From contig CACHMF010000012.1 in assembly GCA_902580855.1 (NCBI GenBank), forward strand, positions 1-40,408: a stretch of 40,408 nucleotides of DNA. Direction: 5' to 3'. The stretch is from an uncultured Bacteroidota bacterium (GTDB taxonomy: Bacteria; Bacteroidota; Bacteroidia; Flavobacteriales; UBA7312). Shown here one piece after another: positions 24,778 through 33,926 of this stretch (within the stretch, counting starts at the first letter, position 1; every line of letters starts with the position of its first letter). Under the pieces are notes generated by a model that saw only the letters and a list, made by a program, of their open reading frames with translations, ran no database searches and had not been told where the DNA came from. The position numbers were made by a program, and so were the translations under genes.

Positions 24778-26070
24778 ATGAAAAAACTAGCATTACACTG
24801 GAAGATCATCATTGGAATGGTGTTGGGAGTGCTTTATGGATTAGTTGCAGCCCAGTTGGGTTGGGTTGATTTTACCAAAAATTGGGTCAAGCCATGGGGA
24901 GTTGTTTTTATCAATCTTTTAAAGTTGATAGCAGTTCCTTTGGTTTTTGCATCCTTAATTAAAGGAGTTAGTTCTTTAAGTGATATCTCAAGATTATCTC
25001 GAATTGGAAGTAAAACAATCGGTATTTATTTAGTTTCAACTGTGATTGCAGTTACTTTTGGTCTCTTGCTTGTAAATATCATTCAACCAGGTAAATCCTT
25101 TTCCGAAGAAAAACGCCTTGAACTTAAAGAGCAATACGCTTCTAAAGCAGGAGAAAAAATTGCCTCAGCAGAACATGTAAAAGATGAAGGTCCGCTGCAG
25201 TTTGTAGTGGATGTGGTCCCTAGTAATTTCATTCAAGCAGCAGGTAATAACCGAAACATGTTGCAGGTTATATTCTTTGCTATTCTATTTGGCATTGCAA
25301 TGGTTATGTTGCCTTCTGAAAAAACAACATATGTAAAAGGTTTTTTCGATGGTGTAAATGATATCATCTTACAAATTGTAGACATCATTATGTTAGGAGC
25401 TCCTTATGGAGTCTTTGCTTTACTGGGAGGGTTGGTGGTTGATTTTGGTGCTTCGGCTGAATTATTCCAAGCTTTAGGTATATATTCTATTACTGTCATT
25501 TCAGGATTGTTGTTGATGATTTTGTTAGTTTATCCTATCTTTTTAAAGATTTTTACTAAGATTAAGTATTTAAACTTTTTTAAAGGCATTGCGCCTGCTC
25601 AAATGTTGGCTTTTTCTACTAGTTCTTCTGCAGCAACTCTTCCAATAACAATGGAGCGCTGTGAGGAACATTTAGGTGTTTCGGAAGAGGTGTCTTCTTT
25701 TGTGTTGCCGTTAGGGGCTACTATCAATATGGATGGAACCTCTTTGTATCAAGCGGTAGCAGCAGTTTTTATTGCGCAAGCTTTCGGTTACGATTTAGAT
25801 TTAGCGCAACAGTTAACAATTGTTTTAACGGCTACTTTAGCTTCTGTTGGTGCAGCTGCTGTTCCAGGGGCAGGTATGGTGATGTTGGTTATTGTATTGA
25901 GCGCTATTGGTATTGATCCAGAAGGAATTGCCTTGATTTTTGCAGTAGATAGAATCTTAGATATGCTTCGTACGGTTGTAAACGTAACAGGTGATGCCAC
26001 AGTAGCTACTGTAGTAGCTACTACAGAAGGTCAAATTCGTAAAGTAACAAATGAAGAATTGATGAGCTAA
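24778..26070 (+). CDS. Dicarboxylate/amino acid:cation symporter (DAACS family)
   Basis: The 430-residue polytopic membrane protein belongs to the GltP/DctA family. The two hairpin signatures are present: STSSSAATLPITM and the substrate/sodium motif ATINMDGTSLYQ, followed by LTATLASVGAAAVPGAG and the last-helix VDRILDMLRTVVNVTGD. It should bring glutamate, aspartate or C4-dicarboxylates into the cell with sodium or protons. The exact substrate cannot be told. A longer loop (about 105-140) is charged. Its stop overlaps the next start (TAATG). Confidence 0.94.
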   Translation: MKKLALHWKIIIGMVLGVLYGLVAAQLGWVDFTKNWVKPWGVVFINLLKLIAVPLVFASLIKGVSSLSDISRLSRIGSKTIGIYLVSTVIAVTFGLLLVNIIQPGKSFSEEKRLELKEQYASKAGEKIASAEHVKDEGPLQFVVDVVPSNFIQAAGNNRNMLQVIFFAILFGIAMVMLPSEKTTYVKGFFDGVNDIILQIVDIIMLGAPYGVFALLGGLVVDFGASAELFQALGIYSITVISGLLLMILLVYPIFLKIFTKIKYLNFFKGIAPAQMLAFSTSSSAATLPITMERCEEHLGVSEEVSSFVLPLGATINMDGTSLYQAVAAVFIAQAFGYDLDLAQQLTIVLTATLASVGAAAVPGAGMVMLVIVLSAIGIDPEGIALIFAVDRILDMLRTVVNVTGDATVATVVATTEGQIRKVTNEELMS

Positions 26071-27989
26071 TGCGATATTTTTTACCTTTTTTATTCCTAA
26101 CTTTTTCTGTTTATGCGCAGAATGAATGTGAACAAAGTGTAAGTAGTTCCGCTAAAAAACACTATAAAAAAGCAGAAGATGCTGCTAGGAATTGGCAGTA
26201 TGGAAAAGCCTATTCCTTTTTAGAAAAAGCTTTGGAAGAACAGTCAGATTATGCCAAAGCATTGTTTTTGTATGGTCAGCTAAAAATGGAAAAAGAGGAG
26301 TTTGAACATGCGCAAGAACTACTCATCAAAGGAGTTAGTGTTTGTCCGATGTATTCAAAGGAAATGTATTGGTTGATTGCAAGCATGGCTTTTGAAGGAG
26401 GGGATTATGATAGGGCTGCACAGTATTACGAGTCTTATTTACGATTTTTTGGATTAAGTGAAGAGAAAAAAACGCTTGCGCAAGAGCGATGGGATGACGC
26501 TCGTTTTTTAAAAGAAATGTATGCAAAGCCCGTTCCTTATAATCCACAACCTGTTCTTGGAATTTCTACAAAAGATGATGAATATTTACCTATTCTTTCT
26601 GCTGATAACGACATTGCTTTTTATACTAGAAGAAGAGTAAAGCAAGAGGTCGGTATGTTACGAGCAGAAACTGTTGAGGAATTTGTTATTTCTTCTAAGA
26701 AAGGGGGTGATTTCAATTTTGGAGAATTAATGCCGCATCCATTTAACTTACATGAAAATGAAGGTGGTGCTTCTTTGACTATAGATAACAATGAGCTATT
26801 TTTAACCATTTGCGAATCTGTGAATGGATATAATAATTGTGATATCTACTATACTGCTAGGATTGATAGTTTTTGGACTCCTTTAAGGCGCTTGTTGTAT
26901 CCAGTTAATAAATCAGATTCATGGGAGTCACAACCAACTATTTCTTCGGATGGAAAAACGCTATTATTTACGAGTATACGCCCTGGAGGAAAAGGTGGTG
27001 CCGATATATATAGTGTTAGCCGAACAGAAAACGGTTCTTGGGGGAATTTACAGTCTTTATCTATTAACACGATAGCAGATGAAAAATCGCCTTTTTTACA
27101 TCCAGATAATCAAACCTTGTATTTTTCTTCTAATGGGCATAAAGGTCTGGGTGGTTTAGATATATTTTATGTTAAAAAAGATACTGCAGGAAATTGGGGA
27201 GAGCCGCAAAATATTGGATATCCTATCAATAGTGATGCGGATGATTTAGGATTATTTGTGAGTACAGATGGTAAAACAGCTTATTTTGCCTCAAATAAGT
27301 TAGAAGGTAAAGGTGGTTGGGATGTATATCAGTTTCCGTTATACAAAGAAGCAAGGCCAGAGCGTGTGCTTTTCTTGAAAGGAGATGTTTTGGATGAATT
27401 TGGAGATCCGTTAATTGCCTCTAGTATAGAAATCAAATCTATGAAAGATAAAAGTACTTTTGAAGTGGATGTTGATGTTCAGACGGGTCGTTATGTAGCT
27501 GCTGTTGTACTAGAAAGGGATGAGGATGTAATGGTAACAGTAAAGGATGATTTTTATGCTTTCAACTCTAAATATGTCTCGGCAGCTGATGAAGATTTTG
27601 ATAGCCCAGTAAAATTAGATTTTGAAATGAAGGAAATGCATGAGGGAGAAACGTTTCGCATCAATAATATTTATTTTGAAACAGATAGTTTCTCATTAAA
27701 TCAACAAGCTAAACATGTACTGAATGCATTTGTTAGTTTTTTACAAAACAGAAAAAAATTGAAAGTAGCTATACATGGACATACTGATAGTGCTGGAAAT
27801 GATGAAGCAAATTTGTTGTTGTCAACACAACGAGCTCAGTCTGTGTATGATTTCTTGATTGCTAGTGGTATTGCTTCCGCTCGCTTAAGTTATAAGGGTT
27901 TTGGCGAGCAAAAGCCTCTTAAATCCAATTTAAGTGATGATGGGAGATCATACAATAGGCGTACTGAATTTTATATTTTAGAAAAGTAA
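26070..27989 (+). CDS. PorE-like OmpA-family protein with TPR and propeller
   Basis: The 639-residue protein has a signal peptide ending FSVYAQ (17), tetratricopeptide-like helices (about 25-145), PD40/WD40-like propeller strands (about 150-420, for example NQTLYFSSNGHKGLGGLDIF and DGKTAYFASNKLEGKGG), a carboxypeptidase-regulatory-like beta domain (about 430-520), and a C-terminal OmpA peptidoglycan-binding domain (about 525-639) with GHTDSAGN and YNRRTEF. This is the domain order of PorE, which ties the type IX secretion machine to peptidoglycan, but Bacteroidetes have several paralogues of the same plan. The type IX cargo at 16023-18405 shows the system is used in this organism. Confidence 0.85.
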   Translation: MRYFLPFLFLTFSVYAQNECEQSVSSSAKKHYKKAEDAARNWQYGKAYSFLEKALEEQSDYAKALFLYGQLKMEKEEFEHAQELLIKGVSVCPMYSKEMYWLIASMAFEGGDYDRAAQYYESYLRFFGLSEEKKTLAQERWDDARFLKEMYAKPVPYNPQPVLGISTKDDEYLPILSADNDIAFYTRRRVKQEVGMLRAETVEEFVISSKKGGDFNFGELMPHPFNLHENEGGASLTIDNNELFLTICESVNGYNNCDIYYTARIDSFWTPLRRLLYPVNKSDSWESQPTISSDGKTLLFTSIRPGGKGGADIYSVSRTENGSWGNLQSLSINTIADEKSPFLHPDNQTLYFSSNGHKGLGGLDIFYVKKDTAGNWGEPQNIGYPINSDADDLGLFVSTDGKTAYFASNKLEGKGGWDVYQFPLYKEARPERVLFLKGDVLDEFGDPLIASSIEIKSMKDKSTFEVDVDVQTGRYVAAVVLERDEDVMVTVKDDFYAFNSKYVSAADEDFDSPVKLDFEMKEMHEGETFRINNIYFETDSFSLNQQAKHVLNAFVSFLQNRKKLKVAIHGHTDSAGNDEANLLLSTQRAQSVYDFLIASGIASARLSYKGFGEQKPLKSNLSDDGRSYNRRTEFYILEK

Positions 27990-28000
27990 TAACAAAAAAA

Positions 28001-28027
28001 AACCTGCCGAAAGCAGGGTTCTTTTTT
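28001..28027. terminator. Terminator between convergent porE-like and rplS
   Basis: CCTGC pairs with GCAGG around CGAAA, with flanking A and T tracts on both sides, so it can serve both strands. A one-base bulge lets the outer AA/TT pairs join. Confidence 0.75.
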
Positions 28028-28043
28028 ATATAAATTTTTAATC

Positions 28044-28394
28044 TTACGACCTTTTTTCTTTGATTCTTGCTTTCTTGCCAGTTAAACCTCTAAGATAGAA
28101 GATGCGTGCTCTACGAACAGAACCTTCTTTATTTAGCTCAATTTTCTCAATCGCTGGAGAAGCAAATGGGAATACACGCTCTACACCAATACCGCTGGAC
28201 ATTTTGCGAACGGTAAATGTTTCAGTCCCTTTGTTACCTTTTCTTTGGATAACAACGCCTTTGAAAAGCTGTGTTCTTTCTTTATTACCCTCTTTAATCT
28301 TGTAATGTACTGTTACGGTGTCACCTGCGCTAATATCAGGGGAATCACCTCTGTTCACTAATTCGTTCTCTACAAATTTAATCTGTTCCATCAC
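28044..28394 (-). CDS. rplS: 50S ribosomal protein bL19
   Basis: The 116-residue protein has the bL19 signature: [48 protein letters not shown] and the end KKARIKE. It sits at the interface of the ribosomal subunits. It follows trmD on the same strand, an order known in many bacteria, with an 89-base spacer that may hold its own promoter. Confidence 0.97.
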   Translation of the reverse strand: MMEQIKFVENELVNRGDSPDISAGDTVTVHYKIKEGNKERTQLFKGVVIQRKGNKGTETFTVRKMSSGIGVERVFPFASPAIEKIELNKEGSVRRARIFYLRGLTGKKARIKEKRS

Positions 28395-28483
28395 TGTGGC
28401 GTGTTTAATTTTAGTAACCGAAAAACGGAGTGCAATATTACGAATATAATTTAATATGCACGAAGTATTTTACTTAAAAAAAA

Positions 28484-29167
28484 TCAATCTTTTTTATCGA
28501 GCAAATCTGGTCTTTTTTCTTCTGTTCTTTCTAAGGCTTGAGCTTGTCGCCAATCTTCTATTTTTTGTTGGTGACCAGAAAGTAATATTTCCGACACTTC
28601 CCATCCGTTATAGTTGGCCGGCCTTGTGTAAACAGGTGGCGCAAGTAGATTATCTTGAAAAGAATCGGTTAAAGCAGAGGTTTCGTCCGATATAACACCT
28701 GGTATTAACCGGATAATGCTGTCGCAAAGCACAGCAGCACCTAATTCTCCACCAGTAAGCACATAATCTCCTATAGATATTTCGTGTGTTATGTAGTGAT
28801 CTCGTATGCGTTGATCGACTCCCTTGTAGTGTCCGCAAAGAATAATGATGTTTTTAAAACAAGAAAAATGATTACTTATGCTTTGTTCTAATCGTTCACC
28901 GTCTGGCGTCATATAAATGATAGCATCATACTTACGTTCGTTTTTAAGTTTTTCTATGCAGTCTGCGATGGGTTGAATTGTCATCACCATGCCGGCTCCT
29001 CCACCAAATTGATAGTCGTCCACTCGCTTGTGTTTGTCATTGGAATAGGAGCGGATATCGTGTAGTTCAATATGTACTAATTTACTATCTATTGCGCGGC
29101 TTAAAATAGAGTGTTTAAAAGGGCTTTTTAGTAGCTCAGGATGAATTGTTAGGATATCGATTCGCAT
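28484..29167 (-). CDS. trmD: tRNA (guanine-N1)-methyltransferase TrmD
   Basis: The 227-residue SPOUT methyltransferase methylates G37 next to the anticodon, using S-adenosylmethionine, to prevent frameshifts. It starts [20 protein letters not shown] and contains [23 protein letters not shown] and [17 protein letters not shown], the trefoil-knot motifs. The family C-terminal helix ([19 protein letters not shown]) is intact. Confidence 0.96.
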   Translation of the reverse strand: MRIDILTIHPELLKSPFKHSILSRAIDSKLVHIELHDIRSYSNDKHKRVDDYQFGGGAGMVMTIQPIADCIEKLKNERKYDAIIYMTPDGERLEQSISNHFSCFKNIIILCGHYKGVDQRIRDHYITHEISIGDYVLTGGELGAAVLCDSIIRLIPGVISDETSALTDSFQDNLLAPPVYTRPANYNGWEVSEILLSGHQQKIEDWRQAQALERTEEKRPDLLDKKD

Positions 29168-29554
29168 GCTTGCAAGTTACAAATAATTTAAGGTAAAAAA
29201 TAAACTTAAAATAAGCTTAAAAAGACCGAAAAACATACATGACAAAATGACAAATAAATAATATAAATATTTGAAACTCAATTATCTTAACAATTTTAAT
29301 ATAAAGTAATAGTATATGTATTTTTTTATGAACTAAAATCTTATTTTTTTAATGAAATTAGTCTGATATTTATATGTGTTTAATATTTCATTTGGAAAGA
29401 CTTTTCATAACTTAAAAACGTTTTAGCTAGCTACATTCATTTTTATATATATCTATTAAAATCGTATATCGAAGCATTGTTTGTTTGGTAAAATTTTGTT
29501 AATAAAAAGTATTTAATATGTATCTTTTATTGCTATGCTTAATTTTTAATATAC
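29168..29554. other. Gene-free AT-rich spacer
   Basis: This stretch between the trmD start and the tRNA-Leu terminator shows no open frame of useful length, no tRNA and no strong hairpin. Part of it must carry the trmD promoter, but no clear TAnnTTTG was found. Confidence 0.5.
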
Positions 29555-29555
29555 A

Positions 29556-29582
29556 AAAACCGAATCAAAATGATTCGGTTTT
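29556..29582 (-). terminator. Terminator after tRNA-Leu
   Basis: AAAACCGAATCA (29556-29567) pairs with TGATTCGGTTTT (29571-29582) around an AAA loop. On the minus strand it follows tRNA-Leu and ends in a T tract. Confidence 0.8.
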
Positions 29583-29585
29583 TTG

Positions 29586-29669
29586 TGCACTGAGCGGGAG
29601 TTGAACCCGCACGCTTTTAAAAGCACAGCCCCCTCAAGACTGCGTGTCTACCAATTCCACCACCAGTGC
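29586..29669 (-). tRNA. tRNA-Leu (anticodon GAG)
   Basis: On the minus strand a full cloverleaf folds. The acceptor GCACTGG pairs with TCAGTGC (one G-T), and the anticodon stem CAGTC/GGCTG encloses loop TTGAGGG with anticodon GAG. A long variable arm is typical of class II leucine tRNAs, and the T arm contains GGTTCAACTCC. The discriminator is A, and CCA is not encoded. It lies 44 bases after tRNA-Lys with a hairpin between and no promoter of its own. Confidence 0.93.
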
Positions 29670-29685
29670 AATTTGTAAAAAAATA

Positions 29686-29712
29686 AAAAACCCGTTTAGA
29701 AAACGGGTTTTT
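29686..29712 (-). terminator. Hairpin between tRNA-Lys and tRNA-Leu
   Basis: AAAAACCCGTTT (29686-29697) pairs with AAACGGGTTTTT (29701-29712) around AGA. On the minus strand it starts 1 base after tRNA-Lys and ends 16 bases before tRNA-Leu, so it may end transcription or act in processing. Confidence 0.75.
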
Positions 29713-29713
29713 G

Positions 29714-29786
29714 TGACCTGGCTGGGGCTCGAACCCAGGACCCTCTCCTTAAAAGGGAGATGCTCTACCAACTGAGCTACCAGGTC
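29714..29786 (-). tRNA. tRNA-Lys (anticodon UUU)
   Basis: On the minus strand 73 bases fold as a standard tRNA. The acceptor GACCTGG pairs with CCAGGTC, the D arm is GCTCAGTTGGTAGAGC, and the anticodon stem TCTCC/GGAGA has loop CTTTTAA (anticodon TTT). The T arm is CTGGGTTCGAGCCCCAG. The discriminator is A, and CCA is not encoded. Confidence 0.95.
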
Positions 29787-29803
29787 ATCCGCAAAAAGCG
29801 GTG

Positions 29804-29833
29804 CAAATATAAAGGCATTATTTTATACCACAA
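29804..29833 (-). promoter_or_regulatory. Promoter of tRNA-Lys(-Leu)
   Basis: On the minus strand TTG (29833-29831), exactly 19 bases, then TATATTTG (29811-29804), followed by GCACC. It lies 17 bases before tRNA-Lys and is the clearest minus-strand promoter in the window. Confidence 0.75.
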
Positions 29834-29886
29834 TAGCAAAAACACAATAAATTTGAAATAAACCATAACCCTTTTGATTAATAGTT

Positions 29887-31053
29887 TTATCGAATGGTTT
29901 TGCAGCGTTCAAATGTTGCATTTTCATCAAATAATTTTCGGTATGTGTAAAGCGTCATATATTTATTGGTGCCTAAATTTTCTGCAATGCGAATCATTTT
30001 AGGGTTAAAATCACCTATCCATGTAATAATAATTTTTTGGTATTTCTTACTGCGTGTTTCAAATTGTTTTTTCACGTTCATTATGATGGCTCCCTCTAAG
30101 CCTTTTCTCTGATGATCTGGTATAATACCAAATGCTATTCCAAAAACATTATTACAAACACCTCTCTTTTGATGAAATAAAAATTTCAATTTCCCCCACC
30201 AGTTCAGGTTACCATTTATGTATTTAAAAATTTGATTCAGTTCAGGGAGCGCTATAAAGAAACCCACAGGTTCTTCGTTATAGTAGGCAAACCAAATGAG
30301 CTCATTATCCATAACGGGTTTTAATTTTCGCATAATAGAGCGTGCCTGTGTTTCTGGCATTCCCTTAAAATTACTATGTGTTACCCACGCTTTGTTGTAA
30401 ATGGTTCTGAAGTCCTCAGCATATTCAAACATTTTATCCTTTTCCATGTGTCGAAAAGTATAACCAGGGTCTTCTAAAATTTTATTTGAACGCTCTTTGT
30501 ATTTTTCTTGCACATCCTCATGTACCGACCGTTCAAACATATATTGTTCAAAATAAACCTGAAAGCCGTAGTTCTCGAATAAAGATTGATAATATGCTGG
30601 TTGATAGGCGTTTCCGTAAATAGGTGCTTTTTCATGTCCATTTACTAATAAGCCCCAGTAACGATCGCGTTCACCAAAATTGATAGGGCCATCCATAGCT
30701 TCCATTTTTCTTTCGCTAAGCCATTGTTTAGCGGTATTAAAAAGCAGATTAGCAGCTTCTTGATTATCGATACATTCGAAAAAACCACATCCACCGGTAG
30801 CTTGTTTTTCGCTAAATGCCTTTTTACGATTGATAAAAGCAGCAATTCGACCAATTATTTTTCCATCTGAATCTTGAAGCATCCATCGGATAGCTTCGCC
30901 ATGTCTGAAAAACTTATTTTGTTTGGGAATAAATACAGCTTCTACTTCCTGTTGTATGTGAGGGATCCAGTTTTTATCGCTTTTATAAATCTGGAAAGGA
31001 AGTTGATGAAACTGCCGTATAGTCTTCTTTGAGTTAACCTCAATAATTGTCAT
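29887..31053 (-). CDS. YghO-like GNAT-fold acetyltransferase
   Basis: The frame is open back to 31284, but those 77 extra residues lie opposite the SDR gene and look like a shadow. The ATG at 31053 (MTIIEVNSKKTIRQF) gives a 388-residue protein of normal family length. It resembles the E. coli YghO family: YKSDKNWIPHIQQEVEAVF, FINRK, an FFECIDNQEAANLLF segment, and GIIPDHQRKGLEGAIIM, which is a GNAT acetyl-CoA-binding loop. Substrate unknown. It is divergent from the SDR gene across 43 bases. Confidence 0.78.
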   Translation of the reverse strand: MTIIEVNSKKTIRQFHQLPFQIYKSDKNWIPHIQQEVEAVFIPKQNKFFRHGEAIRWMLQDSDGKIIGRIAAFINRKKAFSEKQATGGCGFFECIDNQEAANLLFNTAKQWLSERKMEAMDGPINFGERDRYWGLLVNGHEKAPIYGNAYQPAYYQSLFENYGFQVYFEQYMFERSVHEDVQEKYKERSNKILEDPGYTFRHMEKDKMFEYAEDFRTIYNKAWVTHSNFKGMPETQARSIMRKLKPVMDNELIWFAYYNEEPVGFFIALPELNQIFKYINGNLNWWGKLKFLFHQKRGVCNNVFGIAFGIIPDHQRKGLEGAIIMNVKKQFETRSKKYQKIIITWIGDFNPKMIRIAENLGTNKYMTLYTYRKLFDENATFERCKTIR

Positions 31054-31096
31054 TGAAATTGCCTTTATTTGTAACAGCAAATTAAGCTGAAATTTG

Positions 31097-31900
31097 ATGA
31101 AAAACAAAGTAGTCATCATTACTGGAGCTTCTTCCGGAATTGGTAAAGCTTGTGCATGGGTTTTTGCACAGGCGGGTGCCCAAGTAGTGTTAGCTGCGCG
31201 TAATTTGAAAAAACTAAACCTTGTATGCAAAGAATTGCAAGAAGCGGGGTTTACTGCATTAGCGGTGCAAGCTGATGTTAGCAAGGAAGAAGATTGTCAA
31301 CGCCTAATATCAGAAGCTATTTTGGAATTTCAAGGTGTAGATGTACTCATCAATAATGCAGGTATTTCTATGCGTGCTACGCTAGAGCAAGCGGAAGTTG
31401 CAGTAATTCGTCAGTTGATGGAAATAAACTTTTTCGGCACCGTTTATTGTACCAAGTATGCACTTCCTTATTTGTTGAAAAGAAAGGGTTCAGTCGTTGG
31501 TGTTTCTTCTATTGCTGGCTATAAAGGGCTACCTGGAAGAACAGGTTATTCGGCTTCTAAATTTGCTATGCACGGATTTCTTGAAGCCTTGCGTTTAGAG
31601 AATTTAAAAAAAGGACTACATGTGCTTATTGCATGTCCAGGTTTTACTGCTTCGAACATACGCAATACAGCATTAGGAAGCGATGGTAACATGCAAGGAG
31701 AAAGTCCTAGAGATGAACAAAAGATGATGCAGCCGGAAGAGGTAGCTGAATTCATCTTAAAAGCTGTGCTTAGACGTCAAAATTCCTTAATTTTAACAAG
31801 AAATGGAAAGTTAACCGTATGGTTGAATAAATTTATCCCAAAATGGGTGGATCGATTGGTGTACAACCATTTGCGAAAAGAGCCTGATTCTCCTTTTTAA
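31097..31900 (+). CDS. SDR family NAD(P)-dependent oxidoreductase
   Basis: The 267-residue protein is a short-chain dehydrogenase. The cofactor loop TGASSGIG is at 9-16, followed by NNAG and the catalytic YSASK with an upstream SS pair (GVSSIAGYKG). The ATG at 31097 is chosen over the in-frame TTG at 31094. It has no signal peptide and a basic C-terminus (WLNKFIPKWVDRLVYNHLRK) that may touch membranes. The substrate cannot be told. aroK starts 10 bases downstream, followed closely by hutH. Confidence 0.9.
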   Translation: MKNKVVIITGASSGIGKACAWVFAQAGAQVVLAARNLKKLNLVCKELQEAGFTALAVQADVSKEEDCQRLISEAILEFQGVDVLINNAGISMRATLEQAEVAVIRQLMEINFFGTVYCTKYALPYLLKRKGSVVGVSSIAGYKGLPGRTGYSASKFAMHGFLEALRLENLKKGLHVLIACPGFTASNIRNTALGSDGNMQGESPRDEQKMMQPEEVAEFILKAVLRRQNSLILTRNGKLTVWLNKFIPKWVDRLVYNHLRKEPDSPF

Positions 31901-31910
31901 AACAATTACT

Positions 31911-32417
31911 ATGAGAATATTTTTAATTGGCTACATGGGAAGTGGCAAAACTACTTTGGGTAGAAAACTAGCCTATATTTTACAGCATCAATTCATCGAT
32001 TTAGATCAGTATATAGAAGAACAGGAGGGGAGAACAATAAGTCAGATTTTTGAAGAAGATGGAGAGGATTATTTTAGAAAGTTAGAGCGTGTTTATTTAC
32101 ATAAGATTATTGATCAAGATGATGTAGTAATCTCCACTGGAGGTGGTACACCATGTTTTTTCGATAATATGGATCAGATGAATAAGTATGGTAAAACGAT
32201 TTACATCAATATGCATCCAAAAGCACTTTTACCAAGATTACTTTCCTCTCAAAGTACAAGGCCTTTATTAGCAGGAAAAGACGAAAAAGGAATGTTAGAC
32301 TATGTATTTAAAACACTGCGATCTAGAGAACAATATTACCACAAAGCAGAAAAAGTAGTAACGGGATATAACCTAACAGCTCGTAAATTGGAAAAATTCT
32401 GTTGTAGAGAAGATTGA
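31911..32417 (+). CDS. aroK: Shikimate kinase
   Basis: The 168-residue P-loop kinase starts MRIFLIGYMGSGKTTLGRKL, with Walker A GYMGSGKT, then FIDLDQYIEE, the shikimate-binding FRKLE and STGGGTP, all family motifs. It phosphorylates shikimate on the way to chorismate. It lies between the SDR gene and hutH (3-base gap) and probably shares their transcript. The other shikimate gene here, aroC, is 7 kb away in another unit. Confidence 0.94.
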   Translation: MRIFLIGYMGSGKTTLGRKLAYILQHQFIDLDQYIEEQEGRTISQIFEEDGEDYFRKLERVYLHKIIDQDDVVISTGGGTPCFFDNMDQMNKYGKTIYINMHPKALLPRLLSSQSTRPLLAGKDEKGMLDYVFKTLRSREQYYHKAEKVVTGYNLTARKLEKFCCRED

Positions 32418-32420
32418 CAT

Positions 32421-33926
32421 ATGGAAAACACGCACGCTATTAGCGCAGATCACTTAAGCATAAAGCGTTTATACACGCTCATTACTGAAAACGCAAAACT
32501 AACCCTATCTAAAGATGCTCAAAATCGCATCTTGAAATGCCGTGCTTACTTAAATGAAAAATCGTTAGCAGGAGGATCGCCTATTTATGGCGTAAATACT
32601 GGCTTTGGCTCTTTGTGTAACCACAGTATTCCTGCTGATGATTTGAGTCAGTTACAGAAAAACTTAGTGATGTCACATGCTTGTGGTTTTGGACAGGAAG
32701 TACCACCAGAAGTTGTGAAAATCATGTTGTTTTTAAAAATACAGTCCTTATCGTATGGGAATTCTGGCGTACAACTAGAAACTTTAAATCGATTGATTGA
32801 TTTTTACAATAACGATATTTTGCCAATTATTTATCAGCAAGGCTCTTTAGGAGCATCAGGTGATTTAGCGCCTTTAGCGCATCTTTCTTTACCATTATTA
32901 GGGATGGGAAAGGTTTTGATGGGAGGTAGTGTTATTTCAAGTGAAGAAATGCTTAAAAAGATGAGTTGGGAGCCGATAGGTTTAAAGTCTAAAGAAGGAT
33001 TAGCTTTACTGAATGGCACGCAGTTTATGAATGCTTATGGCTTATGGTCTGTTTTTAAAGCATATAAACTTTCTTACCTGGCGGATGCTATTGGCTCTAT
33101 GTCTTTAGAAGGTTTTGATGGAAGAATAGAGCCTTTTGATGAATTAGTACACAAGCTTAGACCTCATAAAGGGCAAATGAAAACTGCAGCTAATATCCGT
33201 GAAATGTTGGCAGGAAGTCAGCTTATTGAAAACCAGAAAGAGCATGTCCAAGATCCATATTCATTCCGTTGCATCCCTCAGGTTCATGGCGCTTCTAAAG
33301 ACGCAATAGACTATGCTTGTAAAACCATCGTTACAGAAGCTAATTCAGTAACAGATAATCCAAATGTAATAATAGAATAGGACAAGGTTATTTCTGCAGG
33401 GAATTTTCACGGACAGCCATTGGCATTAGCTTTGGATCACTTAGCGATTGCTTTGGCAGAATTAGGAAATATTTCTGAAAGAAGAACATATTTGTTGGTT
33501 TCGGGACAAAGGGGGTTACCTCCTTATTTAGTGGTAAAGCCGGGTTTGAATTCTGGTCTCATGATACCTCAATATACTGCAGCAAGTATTGTTAGTCAAA
33601 ATAAACAGTTATGTACTCCTGCATCAGTTGATAGTATTGTTTCTTCTAATGGACAAGAAGATCATGTAAGTATGGGAGCTAATGCCGCAACAAAATTGTA
33701 TCAAGTAGTGGAGAATGTAGAACGTATTTTATCAATAGAATTGATGAATGCGGCTCAAGCTATGACGTTTAGAAAGGGTGCTTCTTCCGATTTTATTGAA
33801 ACCCTTTTAGATACCTACAGGCAAGATGTAACTTTCATTAATAAAGATAGATTGTTACATAACGACATGCATGATTCTCTGCAATTTTTAATTAACATAG
33901 AAATAGACCCAGATTTACTTTTCTAA
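32421..33926 (+). pseudogene. hutH: Histidine ammonia-lyase interrupted by an in-frame TAG
   Basis: One 501-codon frame encodes HutH but holds a TAG at 33378-33380 (codon 320). Before it (32421-33380) are YGVNTGFG with Tyr56, the GSLGASGDLAPLAHL segment whose Ala145-Ser146-Gly147 forms the MIO cofactor, and the end TDNPNVIIE. After it, in the same frame, the sequence continues DKVISAGNFHGQP and on to the normal C-terminus. Related enzymes often read E-E or E-D here, and GAG to TAG is one change. HutH converts histidine to urocanate. The first fragment alone lacks the C-terminal helical core and should be inactive. A real nonsense mutation, a base-call error and read-through all remain possible. 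Confidence 0.9.

Noticed and set aside
28450-28483. Possible terminator after trmD
   Set aside because: The only stem (AAGTA/TACTT) is 5 bases and its T tract is on the wrong side for trmD.
31054-31284. 77-residue N-terminal extension of the YghO-like protein
   Set aside because: It lies opposite the start of the SDR gene, has no family similarity, and the ATG at 31053 gives the normal N-terminus.
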